From an uncultured bacterium (lineage in GTDB: Bacteria > Bacteroidota > Bacteroidia > Bacteroidales > Bacteroidaceae), in contig CAJMNM010000006.1 of the NCBI GenBank assembly GCA_905214795.1, positions 50,503 through 114,502 on the forward strand: DNA of 64,000 nt, written 5' to 3'. Each line of letters begins with the position of its first letter. Positions within the stretch are counted from its first letter, which is position 1. The notes under the pieces are model-generated. The model ran no database searches. It had not been told where the DNA came from and worked only from the letters and a program-made list of their open reading frames with translations. Made by a program: the position numbers and the translations under genes. This document shows, in pieces, positions 34,512-43,597 of this stretch.

Positions 34512-34590
34512 AAAAGAGCCTTTACTTTTACAGTCGCATAAAACAATGATGACCTTACAAAAGTAAAGGCTCTTTTGCAAGGTCATCATT
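34512..34590. terminator. Convergent terminator with two interleaved inverted repeats
   Basis: Stem A: AAAAGAGCCTTTACTTTT (34512-34529) pairs perfectly with 34559-34576, 18 bp. Stem B: AATGATGACCTT (34545-34556) pairs with AAGGTCATCATT (34579-34590), 12 bp. The order is A-B-A'-B', so the stems compete or form a pseudoknot. On the minus strand stem A is followed by a T-run (complement of 34505-34511), giving a terminator for glsB; on the plus strand it ends in TTTT for dgt. Confidence 0.8.
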
Positions 34591-34628
34591 ATATGTCTTT
34601 ATTTACACAAGAGAGAACCGATTGGGAT

Positions 34629-35597
34629 TTACAAATCGGCCTTACCCGGCTCGAACGTATCGATATGGCGCTTACGCTTTTCCTCACGAATCTCATCCAC
34701 GGCAATCAGAATACCGGTTTCCTCTACGTCACCGAATTCATAGTTAATGGCTGTACCAAACATCTTCATGGTTGGTGAAAGGCCCATGTAGGCATTGACA
34801 AGCGGTGGTATGTTATAACCCAGTTTACGAACTTCGGTGTTGAGTATCTTATAATCTTCCTTGAAATCGTCATAAATGAAAAGACGCTCAAGTTCCTCGG
34901 ACGGTACTTCGAGTTTTAACGGCTGAATGGGCACAATGAGTTTGTCTTTATCCTCAAAATGTTTCTTTAAGAAATAGAGAATCAAATCACGACCATAACG
35001 GCTGTAAGAAGGATACATTGTCATCTTACCGAAATAATAGCGTACACTGGGATCCAGTACCGTCAGCGCGCCTAAACCGTCCCACAAATTATCCAAAGCA
35101 AACAGGCCCTTAGAACCTGCACGTGTGCTTTGATATTCAAGTGTCACAAAAGAACGGCCCAGTTCAATCGTATAGGGCATATATTCTTTCATGAACTTCT
35201 CAGAAAAATGGAACATATGAGAAGTTGCCAGAATAGGCTGTCCCTCGGGAGTAAGTTTCACGTCCTTACCGAAAAGATAACGATAGCCTCCTAAAATCTC
35301 CTCCACCTCGGGGTCCCATACAATCAATTGCTTATAGGGGTTCTCCATCGTGTCGAACTCGTCCAAATCGACAGACATGCCTGTTCCGCCTCCGGATGCT
35401 CTGAAAGCCACCTCACGCAAACGTCCTATTTCGCGTACCACATTCGGTGAATCCTGATAAGTCACTACGTAAATCTCATTGTGACTCTTATTGGTATAAC
35501 GCAGTCTTTTATCTGCTGTCAATTCTGCTTTTAGAAGCTCCCGGCTAACAGGAGCAATGATATCTTCCATAAATTCTGTTTTTCTTGATTGTATCAT
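34629..35597 (-). CDS. glsB: Glycine lipid N-acyltransferase (GNAT-type, GlsB-like)
   Basis: 322 residues of the acyl-ACP-dependent GNAT/hemolysin-like family (REIGRLREVAFRASGGGTG at ~56-74, YIELGRSFV-like YTIELGRSFV ~142-151, FHFSEKFM). Its partner gene overlaps by 4 nt (ATGA). In Bacteroides this pair makes glycine lipids: the GNAT enzyme joins a 3-hydroxy fatty acid to glycine and the partner adds a second acyl chain by ester link. It works at the inner membrane face. The assignment rests on family and on the conserved pair. Ends before the interleaved hairpin. Confidence 0.85.
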   Translation of the reverse strand: MIQSRKTEFMEDIIAPVSRELLKAELTADKRLRYTNKSHNEIYVVTYQDSPNVVREIGRLREVAFRASGGGTGMSVDLDEFDTMENPYKQLIVWDPEVEEILGGYRYLFGKDVKLTPEGQPILATSHMFHFSEKFMKEYMPYTIELGRSFVTLEYQSTRAGSKGLFALDNLWDGLGALTVLDPSVRYYFGKMTMYPSYSRYGRDLILYFLKKHFEDKDKLIVPIQPLKLEVPSEELERLFIYDDFKEDYKILNTEVRKLGYNIPPLVNAYMGLSPTMKMFGTAINYEFGDVEETGILIAVDEIREEKRKRHIDTFEPGKADL

Positions 35598-36412
35598 AGT
35601 TTATAAACTGATTCCCTGACGATCTGCGCCCACTGATGCGGTGTGTGAGAGTGATCGAATGTAGTCCACGGAATCGGTTTACCGATAATTACTTTATATG
35701 TTCCATGCTGGCTCTTATACATTTCATCGGGTAAGAACAACATGGCCAGATTAAACTTCAAGTGAAGTCTCTTACACCATGACGCGATTTTATAGAAACG
35801 CTCCGAATTGCGCCCGATAAAATGAATCGGAACAATATCACGATGTGTGGCCACACTTTTTGTCACAAAAGTCTTGTTCCATTCAATATCACAGATCTTA
35901 CCGTTTATTTTACGCGAACACAGTCCGGCCGGAAACATAATAATCTGTTGATTTGAACGGAAAGCGTCATCAATCAGCTGCGGCAGATTACGGGCCTGTT
36001 TTCCAATTTTATTAATAGGAATACAAAGCGGAGCCAATCCCGTAAGATTCATCAGGAGGTCGTTGACAATATATTTAATCTCGCCCTGATAATGACGCCC
36101 CAACACCATGCCCAGCGTAACACCGTCTATCGCGCCTAAGGGATGATTTGAGACAAACGTATAAGTCTTTGATTTGTCCTCAGACAGATTCTCAAGCCCC
36201 TCTACCTCGACTTTTACATCAAGATAACGCAGGCAGTTCTCACAGAAGTCCACTCCTACATAACCTTCTTTCAGGTATCCGTTGATAAAATCCTGATGGA
36301 CAATTTTTTTCAACCAATTCAGCAGGAACTGTGGAATATATTTTGCCTTGCTTCCCGCACGGTCGCGCACAATTTTGTCCAAATCTATCAAAGTAAGTGC
36401 CTTATTCTGCAT
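35594..36412 (-). CDS. glsA: Glycine lipid O-acyltransferase (PlsC-like, GlsA-like)
   Basis: 272 residues of the lysophospholipid acyltransferase family. The acyltransferase box reads NHPLGAIDG with H90 and D96 (a one-residue longer spacing than classical HX4D), and the substrate motif reads FPAGLCSR (160-167). It adds the second fatty acid to N-acyl glycine made by the overlapping GNAT gene. First gene of the two-gene operon; no strong TAnnTTTG box was found in the 59 bp upstream, so read-through from the small gene at 36472-36831 is possible. Confidence 0.85.
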   Translation of the reverse strand: MQNKALTLIDLDKIVRDRAGSKAKYIPQFLLNWLKKIVHQDFINGYLKEGYVGVDFCENCLRYLDVKVEVEGLENLSEDKSKTYTFVSNHPLGAIDGVTLGMVLGRHYQGEIKYIVNDLLMNLTGLAPLCIPINKIGKQARNLPQLIDDAFRSNQQIIMFPAGLCSRKINGKICDIEWNKTFVTKSVATHRDIVPIHFIGRNSERFYKIASWCKRLHLKFNLAMLFLPDEMYKSQHGTYKVIIGKPIPWTTFDHSHTPHQWAQIVRESVYKL

Positions 36413-36471
36413 GGATAGTTATTTTATACTATAAATAGGATAATATTAAAAGAGCTTCAACACAGGAGCCT

Positions 36472-36831
36472 TCAGGATACTGTTATGACCTTATTGTTGA
36501 TAAGATAATTTCCTTTTGGCAAACCGCTTATCCAGTTCGTACCCTTGTTCAGTTTAAACAATCCGTAAAAAACACCTGAACTCTTATATATGGGCAACAT
36601 CTGGTCCTGTTTACTCACAACATATAAATTACGCCCCTTTACCTTGATTTCTACAGGAAAAGGTGACGATACCTTCTTTATCTTATAAACATGACCATAT
36701 TCATAGGAAGGAAGTTTATGAACATTTGCAGCTGTATCTGAAACAGCTTTATGCTGTATCTTTCCAGCTTCAATTCCCCAAATCTGAGATACATATAAAA
36801 TTAAGCTCAAAACTAAACCTATCCACCTCAT
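36472..36831 (-). CDS. Small secreted protein consisting of a sorting-tail-like domain
   Basis: 119 residues: signal peptide (1-19, cleavage near IWGIEA), a short linker, then ~60 residues that align with the C-terminal tail of the GH27 enzyme in this window. Shared pattern: I-hydrophobic pairs, LPIY/LPVY, a G four residues on, GTN, LP-G-Y, and KV near the end (here PKGNYLINNKVITV, there PHGQYVVGGKVCLI). In the large enzymes this domain is only a C-terminal appendix; here it is nearly the whole protein. Own -7 element upstream. No known function. Confidence 0.65.
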   Translation of the reverse strand: MRWIGLVLSLILYVSQIWGIEAGKIQHKAVSDTAANVHKLPSYEYGHVYKIKKVSSPFPVEIKVKGRNLYVVSKQDQMLPIYKSSGVFYGLFKLNKGTNWISGLPKGNYLINNKVITVS

Positions 36832-36863
36832 TGTTTTTTCATTTTGCCTTAACTTTTATTTTG

Positions 36864-36871
36864 CAAAAATA
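36864..36871 (-). promoter_or_regulatory. -7 element for the small tail-domain protein
   Basis: Minus strand TATTTTTG 33 nt before the ATG; a CTTG box (minus strand of 36891-36894) sits 19 nt further upstream, near the -33 consensus. Confidence 0.5.
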
Positions 36872-37016
36872 AACTGAAATAAGCTAAATACAAGACATCT
36901 ATATACTAATTTAAGATAATTTAATGGAGAAGTGTTCCTCAAAATTACAAAATCAACAATAAATGTTCAATACGCCCAAAGATATGAAACAACTTTGACA
37001 CTTGTTATAAATATAC

Positions 37017-37060
37017 AAAAAACGGAAGAGAAAAAGTTCACAAACCTCTATTCTCTTCCG
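37017..37060 (-). terminator. Terminator of the dcw operon
   Basis: 10-bp perfect stem CGGAAGAGAA (37023-37032) / TTCTCTTCCG (37051-37060) followed on the minus strand by a run of six T (complement of 37017-37022). It is 22 bp past the stop at 37083. Confidence 0.9.
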
Positions 37061-37082
37061 ATTCTATTATTGTCTCGTCTTT

Positions 37083-37532
37083 TTATGCCAATAACTGCTT
37101 CACCATTGTACTGATGGCTTTTCCTTCAGCCTTTCCTGCTAATTGCTTGGTGGCTATGCCCATCACCTTTCCCATATCCTTGGCAGATGTGGCTCCGCAA
37201 TCAGCAATAATTGCTTTTAATGCGACTTCAAGTTCTTCGGCTGTCATTTGTTTTGGCAAATAACGTTCGATAACCTCGACCTGAGCCATTTCCTCGTCGG
37301 CCAAATCCTGACGCTGCTGGCTGACATAAAGTGCGGCGGCATCTTTTCCTTGCTTAGCCAGTTTTGAAAGAATCTTCAAAGCTGCCTCATCGGTCAGTTC
37401 ATCATTAGATCCGGGAGCCGTCTTCGCTTCAATAAAATATTTCTTAATGTTACGCAATGCTTCCAAGGCTACTTTATCTTTTGCCTTCATTGCCGCTACA
37501 ATATCCTTGCTTACCTGTTCAAAAAGTGCCAT
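37083..37532 (-). CDS. GatB/YqeY domain protein
   Basis: 149 residues, all helical, matching the YqeY family (related to the tail domain of GatB that contacts tRNA in the amidotransferase). Conserved segments include EALRNIKKYFIEAKTAPGSN (24-43), VIERYLPKQMTAEEL (~87-101) and DMGKVMGIATKQLAGKAEGK (~118-137). It may contact tRNA, but its role as a free-standing protein is unsettled. It lies 20 nt after ftsZ and just ahead of the terminator, so it is the last gene of the dcw transcript. Confidence 0.88.
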   Translation of the reverse strand: MALFEQVSKDIVAAMKAKDKVALEALRNIKKYFIEAKTAPGSNDELTDEAALKILSKLAKQGKDAAALYVSQQRQDLADEEMAQVEVIERYLPKQMTAEELEVALKAIIADCGATSAKDMGKVMGIATKQLAGKAEGKAISTMVKQLLA

Positions 37533-37552
37533 TATATTTATAGTTTTTCAAA

Positions 37553-38866
37553 TTAAAATACAATCGTTGCATTTCCCTGATCACCGTTAGCCGTATTTCC
37601 TTTATCGTCCTCACCGGCCGCATGAGTCATGCTCTTGATACTGGCGAGCATATCACGGCTTCGCTTAAATGTAGGACTGGCCTCAACAGATGAAATCACA
37701 TCATCATTGTCGAGATCTTCCTGACTGAAGATATACACATGGTGACGGCGCTTGGTATAACGCTGATTCTCGCCTTCTTTATAGAATTTTGTACGACGGT
37801 CATGTTTACGGGCCTCAATCTCTTCCTGCTGGGCACGTCTCTCCGCTTCTTCCTGAGTATGCTGCATGGAGTTATCCATACCCGGCACATTCTCGAGACC
37901 GAAACCTGTAGCAAGCACTGTAATCTTGACTTTCTTATCAAGCGTAGCGTCGGTAGCCAATCCGAATTTAGTCTCGACATCCTGACCAAACTTCTTCATG
38001 AAGTCATGTACCTCATTCATCTCCTCCATTGTCAGCTGATCGCTCTCTTCCTTATTGCTGAATGAAATGCTGAGCAGAACTTTCTTAGAATTGAATATAT
38101 CGTTATTGTTAAGCAACGGAGAATGCAAAGCACCCTCTATAGCCTGACGGACACGTCCCTCGCCTTCTCCATAACCTGTACTCATGATAGCAACACCACC
38201 ATCCTTGAGCACTGTAGTTACATCCTGGAAGTCGAGATTGACAATACCGTGGACTGTGATAATCTCAGCAATACTCTTTGCCGCGATAGACAATGTATCA
38301 TCAGCCTTGGCAAAGGCATTGAGCACTGTCAGTTCCGGATAGATCTCACGCAAACGCTCATTGTTGATGACAAGCAACGCATCGACATGTTTGGAAATCT
38401 CTTCCACACCATCAAGTGCCTGATCTATCTTTTTGTTTCCTTCAAAAATAAACGGTATGGTAACGATGCCGACAGTAAGGATGCCCATCTCTTTGGCACA
38501 CTGGGCGATAATAGGAGCCGCACCTGTACCGGTACCACCACCCATTCCGGCGGTAATGAACACCATACGTGTACCGTCATTCAACATTTTACGAATGTCC
38601 TCAATACTCTCAAGCGCTGCTTTACGAGCACGTTCAGGACGGTTACCAGCACCAAGTCCCTCTGTTCCCAACTGAAGACGAGTTGGAATAGGGGAATCGC
38701 TCAGAGCCTGATTATCGGTATTACAAAGAACGAAACTTACATCGTGAATACCTTCTTTATACATATGATTGACCGCGTTACCACCTCCGCCGCCTACACC
38801 GATAACTTTTATAATGCTCGGCGTATTGCTTTTGAGATTAAACGGTATGCCATTCTTTTCGTCCAT
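37553..38866 (-). CDS. ftsZ: Cell division protein FtsZ
   Basis: 437 residues. The tubulin-like GTPase has the GGGTGTG loop at 109-115 and the N-terminal VIGVGGGGGNAVNHM nucleotide site (21-35); the T7 loop lies near NLDFQDV. A charged linker follows (EEAERRAQQEEIEARKHD) and a C-terminal tail with conserved RSRDMLASIKSM-like residues and a final ATIVF. It polymerises into the Z ring that recruits the divisome. Located directly after ftsA as in most dcw clusters. Confidence 0.98.
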   Translation of the reverse strand: MDEKNGIPFNLKSNTPSIIKVIGVGGGGGNAVNHMYKEGIHDVSFVLCNTDNQALSDSPIPTRLQLGTEGLGAGNRPERARKAALESIEDIRKMLNDGTRMVFITAGMGGGTGTGAAPIIAQCAKEMGILTVGIVTIPFIFEGNKKIDQALDGVEEISKHVDALLVINNERLREIYPELTVLNAFAKADDTLSIAAKSIAEIITVHGIVNLDFQDVTTVLKDGGVAIMSTGYGEGEGRVRQAIEGALHSPLLNNNDIFNSKKVLLSISFSNKEESDQLTMEEMNEVHDFMKKFGQDVETKFGLATDATLDKKVKITVLATGFGLENVPGMDNSMQHTQEEAERRAQQEEIEARKHDRRTKFYKEGENQRYTKRRHHVYIFSQEDLDNDDVISSVEASPTFKRSRDMLASIKSMTHAAGEDDKGNTANGDQGNATIVF

Positions 38867-38894
38867 AATATGATTAAATTACTCGATAAAAATA

Positions 38895-40262
38895 TTATTC
38901 TTCCGGTTCTACCATTTTCTTTGACAACTCACTGATCTTTTTGGCAAAGACAGAGAAGAATCCCGGTTTCTTCTCTTTTTTCACAGGTTTAACCTCTTCC
39001 TGTTCTATTTGACCGGCAACATCCTCAGATTCGGTATTCACATTCTCGTTATTTTCATTCAAAGAAGTGTTTACCTGTTCCTCAACCGGTTTCTCCTCGG
39101 GTTCCGGCAATACCGTACAGGCTCTGTTACCGCTGTATAGTAAAGCAATAAGTGTATTTAATGTGCCATCCTTTGCCAACTGTTCTACATGAGTAAGCTG
39201 TAATGGCATAGGCACAATGCGGACAAGACGAATCTTATCCATTCCCATACGAGAAGTTATAGCCTGGTCTATATTCTTCAGGTTCGAAGTTCCTCCGGTA
39301 ATAATAATGCCGGCATTGAGTTTATCGCGATATCCGCTTAAACAAATCTGCTGCCATACATTATCCAGAATCTCTTCCATACGGGCCTCGATAATCTCAA
39401 CTAATTCGCGCTCTTCTACAGTACGTATATTGTTTATCAGAACATTCTTGCCAAGCTCTTCACTGTTAAGATCGGCATAAGCTGAACCATATTTCAACTT
39501 AAGGTCTTCAGCTTCTTCTTCCTCAATCTGAAGCGTAGCGACATCGGCCGTTATATTATTTCCTCCCAATGGAATAACAGCCATATGTCTGAGAATGTTA
39601 TTTTTGAAGACTGCAACAGTTGTCACATCAGCTCCGAAATCTACCAGCACACAACCGGAACGGCGCTCTGATTCAGTGAGAATACATTCAGACAAAGCCA
39701 AAGGTGCAATGAAACAGCCAGCCACCTCAAGTCCGGCAGTTTCCAGACAAGTCATGATATATTCCTTGACACCACGACGTGCTATCACATTAAGATAACG
39801 CGCCTCAAGCTGATTACTCAAGACTCCAACCGGATCGACCGTAAGTTCTGTTCCTATTCGATATTCCTGTGGAACGGCCTGCAGAATCTCATAATCAGGA
39901 TAAGTGGTTTCCATATTTGACTGATAAAGTGTTTCAACCAAATCAGAAGATATCACAACCTTTGTTTCCAATTGGCGAGACACTACATTACGCATTGTCT
40001 GCAGGGATTTACCACCGATACCGGCATAGACCCTGACTATTTTCTCACCTAATTCGGCTTCTAACTTTTCAATAATAGTCTTGATGCACAAGACTGTCTT
40101 GTCAATATTGTAAATTACACCTTTCCGGATGCAATGACGCGCATTTTCCTGCACAATATCAAGCACCTGGACTGACCCGTCTATATTCTTGCGACCGGCT
40201 ATTCCACGTATCTTGGAAGAACCGAACTCTATCGCAACAATAATTTCTTTTTCTGCAGCCAT
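38895..40262 (-). CDS. ftsA: Cell division protein FtsA
   Basis: 455 residues of the actin-like ATPase fold (IVAIEFGSSKIRGIAGRKNI at 8-27; GCVLVDFGADVTTVAVF ~215; IITGGTSNLKNID ~320). It links FtsZ filaments to the membrane through a C-terminal amphipathic helix, here visible in FSVFAKKISELSKKMVEPEE. An acidic insert (~385-430) precedes the helix. 9 nt separate it from ftsQ and 28 nt from ftsZ. Confidence 0.96.
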   Translation of the reverse strand: MAAEKEIIVAIEFGSSKIRGIAGRKNIDGSVQVLDIVQENARHCIRKGVIYNIDKTVLCIKTIIEKLEAELGEKIVRVYAGIGGKSLQTMRNVVSRQLETKVVISSDLVETLYQSNMETTYPDYEILQAVPQEYRIGTELTVDPVGVLSNQLEARYLNVIARRGVKEYIMTCLETAGLEVAGCFIAPLALSECILTESERRSGCVLVDFGADVTTVAVFKNNILRHMAVIPLGGNNITADVATLQIEEEEAEDLKLKYGSAYADLNSEELGKNVLINNIRTVEERELVEIIEARMEEILDNVWQQICLSGYRDKLNAGIIITGGTSNLKNIDQAITSRMGMDKIRLVRIVPMPLQLTHVEQLAKDGTLNTLIALLYSGNRACTVLPEPEEKPVEEQVNTSLNENNENVNTESEDVAGQIEQEEVKPVKKEKKPGFFSVFAKKISELSKKMVEPEE

Positions 40263-40271
40263 ATCTTAATT

Positions 40272-41003
40272 CTATTTCTTTTTGCAAATAATTTGATTGT
40301 CATACTCCAGATTGATGGTAGAATATTTATTCCATCCCACCCTGTTCAATCCCTCTGCATAGAACTTCTTCATCCGGTCTAACTTTTCTTTGACGTTAAG
40401 AGGATGTCCCAGCAAAATGATATGCTCTCCCACACGAGGAACCAGACTGACCGTCCCGTCCGCATTGACGTCTATCTGCTGAATCTGCTTATTCCAGAAC
40501 TGGTCAGCAGCCAACAAACGTCCCAATATCGTAAGATGTTGCCGGGCAAAGTTCTTGGTTATATATCCTGTGGCAATCGGCAGGTCCGCACAATATGCCG
40601 ACTGCGGCATCGGCTTACCCTGACGGTCTAAATAATAATCCTCACCGTTGTTTGCCATAACATGCATGATAGCATAACGCTGTACGACATTTATACAAAC
40701 CTTTCCGCCCGGTGTCTTGTAACACAACACATCACTGACATAAGGATTTGCCTTTAATACTGTTTCAATCTGTTTCAGATCTACATCTCCAAACTTGCGT
40801 CCTTTCGGATTACATTTCTTCTTTGTCAGAAGTTTCAGAATATCCTCATTTTTCAGGAATCCTGTCTGTAAACTATCTTCAACAGATACCACCACTTCAC
40901 TGCAGACCTGGGTTTCCTTAGGCCTGTTAAACATCGTAATAGCAACAATCAGATATGCAGCTACTCCGAGCGACAGTATAGTGATGATAACCTTTTTCAG
41001 CAT
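40272..41003 (-). CDS. ftsQ: Cell division protein FtsQ
   Basis: 243 residues: short cytoplasmic part, one transmembrane helix (~4-26) and a periplasmic region with a POTRA-like domain (VVVSVEDSLQTGFLKNEDIL, then QIETVLKANPYVSDVLCYKT) and the FtsQ beta domain. FtsQ is a divisome scaffold. Its start overlaps the end of murC by 7 nt, implying coupled translation. Confidence 0.9.
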   Translation of the reverse strand: MLKKVIITILSLGVAAYLIVAITMFNRPKETQVCSEVVVSVEDSLQTGFLKNEDILKLLTKKKCNPKGRKFGDVDLKQIETVLKANPYVSDVLCYKTPGGKVCINVVQRYAIMHVMANNGEDYYLDRQGKPMPQSAYCADLPIATGYITKNFARQHLTILGRLLAADQFWNKQIQQIDVNADGTVSLVPRVGEHIILLGHPLNVKEKLDRMKKFYAEGLNRVGWNKYSTINLEYDNQIICKKK

Positions 41004-42376
41004 CTTTTCTTTAATATATCCGCAATTTCAGGAGCATAAGTATCTATGTCACCCGCTCCCAGTATTATATAGACATCCGCATCCGACTTTTCAACCACAC
41101 TCAGTATGTCACTCTTATGGCATAATGTCTTCTTCACATTCGGTGCAAGACAATCGTAAATCAGTTTTGACGTCACACCAGGAATAGGTTCCTCGCGTGC
41201 AGGATAGATATCTACAAGAACAACCTCATCCAACAAAGAAAGACTTTCGGCAAAGTCCTTGTAAAAATCATGCGTACGCGTATATAAATGCGGCTGGAAA
41301 ATCGCCATAATCTTTTTATCCTGATAAAGCTCACGGATTGACAAAGCACTTTGACGAATCTCTGCCGGATGGTGTGCATAATCTGTCAGCAACGCCACTT
41401 TATCGTTCTTCAAACGGAAATCGAAACGACGGTCCACACCACTGAAAGAAGCCATAGCGGTCTTTATCTCTTCTGAAGTCACTCCACTGATCTGAGCCAA
41501 AGCCATCGCTGCTATACCGTTTTCAATATTGATACTTACGGGTACACCCAAACGTACCTCATGAATAGGAGCAATCGGAGAAACCAAGTCAAACGTAATC
41601 TCGCCGTTTCCTATCTTTATATTCTCAGCATGAAAATCTCCGTATTCACGCCCGTATGTATAAACCGTAACCCCGGGCTGTACATCCGGTTTGACCTCCA
41701 ATCCTTCGTGAATGACAAGATAACCGTCAGGTCTGATCAACGAAGTATATTTTCTGAAACTTTCAAGATAAGCCTCTTTTGTTCCATATATATCAAGATG
41801 GTCCGGATCTGTAGCTGTAATTACAGAAGCATATGGTGTAAGCCAATGAAACGAACGGTCAAACTCATCAGCTTCGATAACGACATAGTCACTCTTTTCT
41901 GACAGAATGTAATTCGTTCCATAGTTCTTGGTTATGCCGCCAAGAAAAGCATTACAATCTACATGACTCTGATGAAGGATGTGTGCCACCATAGAAGATG
42001 TTGTAGTTTTGCCATGTGTTCCGGCCACACAAAGACCTTTACCGGCACGTGTCAATGTACCCAGCACCTGTGCGCGTTTCTCTACGACGAAACCATTCTG
42101 ACGGAAATAGCATAATTCTTCATGCTCCGCCGGAATGGCAGGTGTATAAACAACAAGCGTATTTGTCTTATCCTTAAAGGTATCGGGAATCTCATCAACC
42201 TTTTCTTCGTAATGAATCCATGCTCCTTCCTCCTGCAGTTTCCCCGTCAAATCGCTCGGGGCACGGTCATAGCCCCCCACAACAACACCCTTACACAAGA
42301 AATAGCGGGCAATGGCACTCATTCCGATACCACCTATTCCAATAAAATAAACCGCCTTGATTTCGTTTATCTCCAT
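40997..42376 (-). CDS. murC: UDP-N-acetylmuramate-L-alanine ligase
   Basis: 459 residues of the Mur ligase family. N-terminal Rossmann motif YFIGIGGIGMSAIARYF (11-27), ATP P-loop GTHGKTTTSSMVA (~116-128), the carbamylated-lysine/metal region EADEFDRSF (~172-180) and HHPAEI near 335. It adds L-alanine to UDP-MurNAc with ATP. Sits between murG and ftsQ in the operon. Confidence 0.97.
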   Translation of the reverse strand: MEINEIKAVYFIGIGGIGMSAIARYFLCKGVVVGGYDRAPSDLTGKLQEEGAWIHYEEKVDEIPDTFKDKTNTLVVYTPAIPAEHEELCYFRQNGFVVEKRAQVLGTLTRAGKGLCVAGTHGKTTTSSMVAHILHQSHVDCNAFLGGITKNYGTNYILSEKSDYVVIEADEFDRSFHWLTPYASVITATDPDHLDIYGTKEAYLESFRKYTSLIRPDGYLVIHEGLEVKPDVQPGVTVYTYGREYGDFHAENIKIGNGEITFDLVSPIAPIHEVRLGVPVSINIENGIAAMALAQISGVTSEEIKTAMASFSGVDRRFDFRLKNDKVALLTDYAHHPAEIRQSALSIRELYQDKKIMAIFQPHLYTRTHDFYKDFAESLSLLDEVVLVDIYPAREEPIPGVTSKLIYDCLAPNVKKTLCHKSDILSVVEKSDADVYIILGAGDIDTYAPEIADILKKRC

Positions 42377-42381
42377 CTTAT

Positions 42382-43509
42382 TTATTTCCTCCTTTCACGA
42401 TACCCTACAGCCAGTTTATATACTTCATCAGCAATGCGATCAGCCGAATCCGGCATAGCCAGTGCTGAAATATGACGGCTCAGCGAGCCGAGCATCTCAG
42501 GATTCTGAACTGTATTTACAGCCAAATTAATCAGATTCTGAACGGCTTCCGCATCTTTGACATAAAGAGCTGCATCTTTATTTACTAACGCTAACGCGTT
42601 TTTCGTCTGATGATCTTCTGCCACATTAGGTGACGGTACCAATATGGCCGGTTTACCCAAAAGACAAAGTTCGGATATACTGCTTGCCCCGGCTCTTGAA
42701 ATAACAAGGTCGGCAGCCGCATAAGCTTCAGCCATATTTCCTATAAAATCGGTCACATACAGGTTTGAGGGTTTACCGGAAACCTTCAGACGTTCCTGAA
42801 TAGACGCAAAATAATATCCGCCGGTCTGCCAGATAAACTGGACACCTGACGATTCTATGAGTTTGAGATTAGCCAACACACTTTCGTTAATGGTACGTGC
42901 ACCAAGGCTACCTCCAATAATAAGTACAGTTTTTTTATCTTCCGAGAATCCAAAGGCAGCCAAAGCTTCACTCTTGGATTTCTTATAGTCCAACAATCCC
43001 TGACGGACCGGATTTCCGGTCATGATAATCTTCTCCTGTGGGAAAAAGCGCTCCATACCATCGTATGCGACACAGATTTTCTCTGCCCCTTTCGCCAGTA
43101 ATTTATTCGTGACACCTGCATAAGAATTCTGCTCCTGAATCAATGTAGGTATGCCCATTGCCGCAGCCATATTCAATGTCGGGCCGCTGGCATAACCACC
43201 AACACCGACCACAGCCATTGGTTTGAACTGCTTGATTATCTTTTTTGCCAGTCGTCTGCTCTTCCAGATTTTTAAGAGTACAGCCACATTCTTCAACAAA
43301 TGTTTTCTGTCGAAGCCGCAGATAGGTAATGCCTTAATAGGATAACCGGCTGCCGGAACGCGCTGCATTTCCATACGTCCTTCTGCCCCGACAAACAATA
43401 TTTCGGCCTCAGGATGATGCGCTTTAATGGCATTCGCAATGGAGATAGCGGGAAATATATGTCCTCCTGTACCTCCTCCACTTACAATGACTCTTAACTC
43501 CTCTTTCAT
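42382..43509 (-). CDS. murG: UDP-GlcNAc:lipid I N-acetylglucosaminyltransferase
   Basis: 375 residues from ATG 43507-43509 (MKEELRVIVSGGGTGGHIF). An in-frame ATG seven codons upstream is possible, but the chosen start fits the family length. GT28 motifs are present: SGGGTGGHIFPAISIA, VGVGGYASGP, GGSLGARTIN, and the donor site ISRAGASSISELCLLGKPAILVPS. It makes lipid II from lipid I at the inner membrane face. 5 nt from murC. Confidence 0.96.
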   Translation of the reverse strand: MKEELRVIVSGGGTGGHIFPAISIANAIKAHHPEAEILFVGAEGRMEMQRVPAAGYPIKALPICGFDRKHLLKNVAVLLKIWKSRRLAKKIIKQFKPMAVVGVGGYASGPTLNMAAAMGIPTLIQEQNSYAGVTNKLLAKGAEKICVAYDGMERFFPQEKIIMTGNPVRQGLLDYKKSKSEALAAFGFSEDKKTVLIIGGSLGARTINESVLANLKLIESSGVQFIWQTGGYYFASIQERLKVSGKPSNLYVTDFIGNMAEAYAAADLVISRAGASSISELCLLGKPAILVPSPNVAEDHQTKNALALVNKDAALYVKDAEAVQNLINLAVNTVQNPEMLGSLSRHISALAMPDSADRIADEVYKLAVGYRERRK

Positions 43510-43597
43510 AAGAATGAATTTTATCAGCAAAAGTAGTAATAAATCTTTTATTTCTATCTTTTTCTTCTGATTTTATTTTGCAATGGCCATATTGACC

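Noticed and set aside
36932..37114. 60-residue plus-strand ORF after the small tail-domain gene
   Set aside because: It runs through the dcw terminator hairpin and into the YqeY-type gene's end; no ribosome site.
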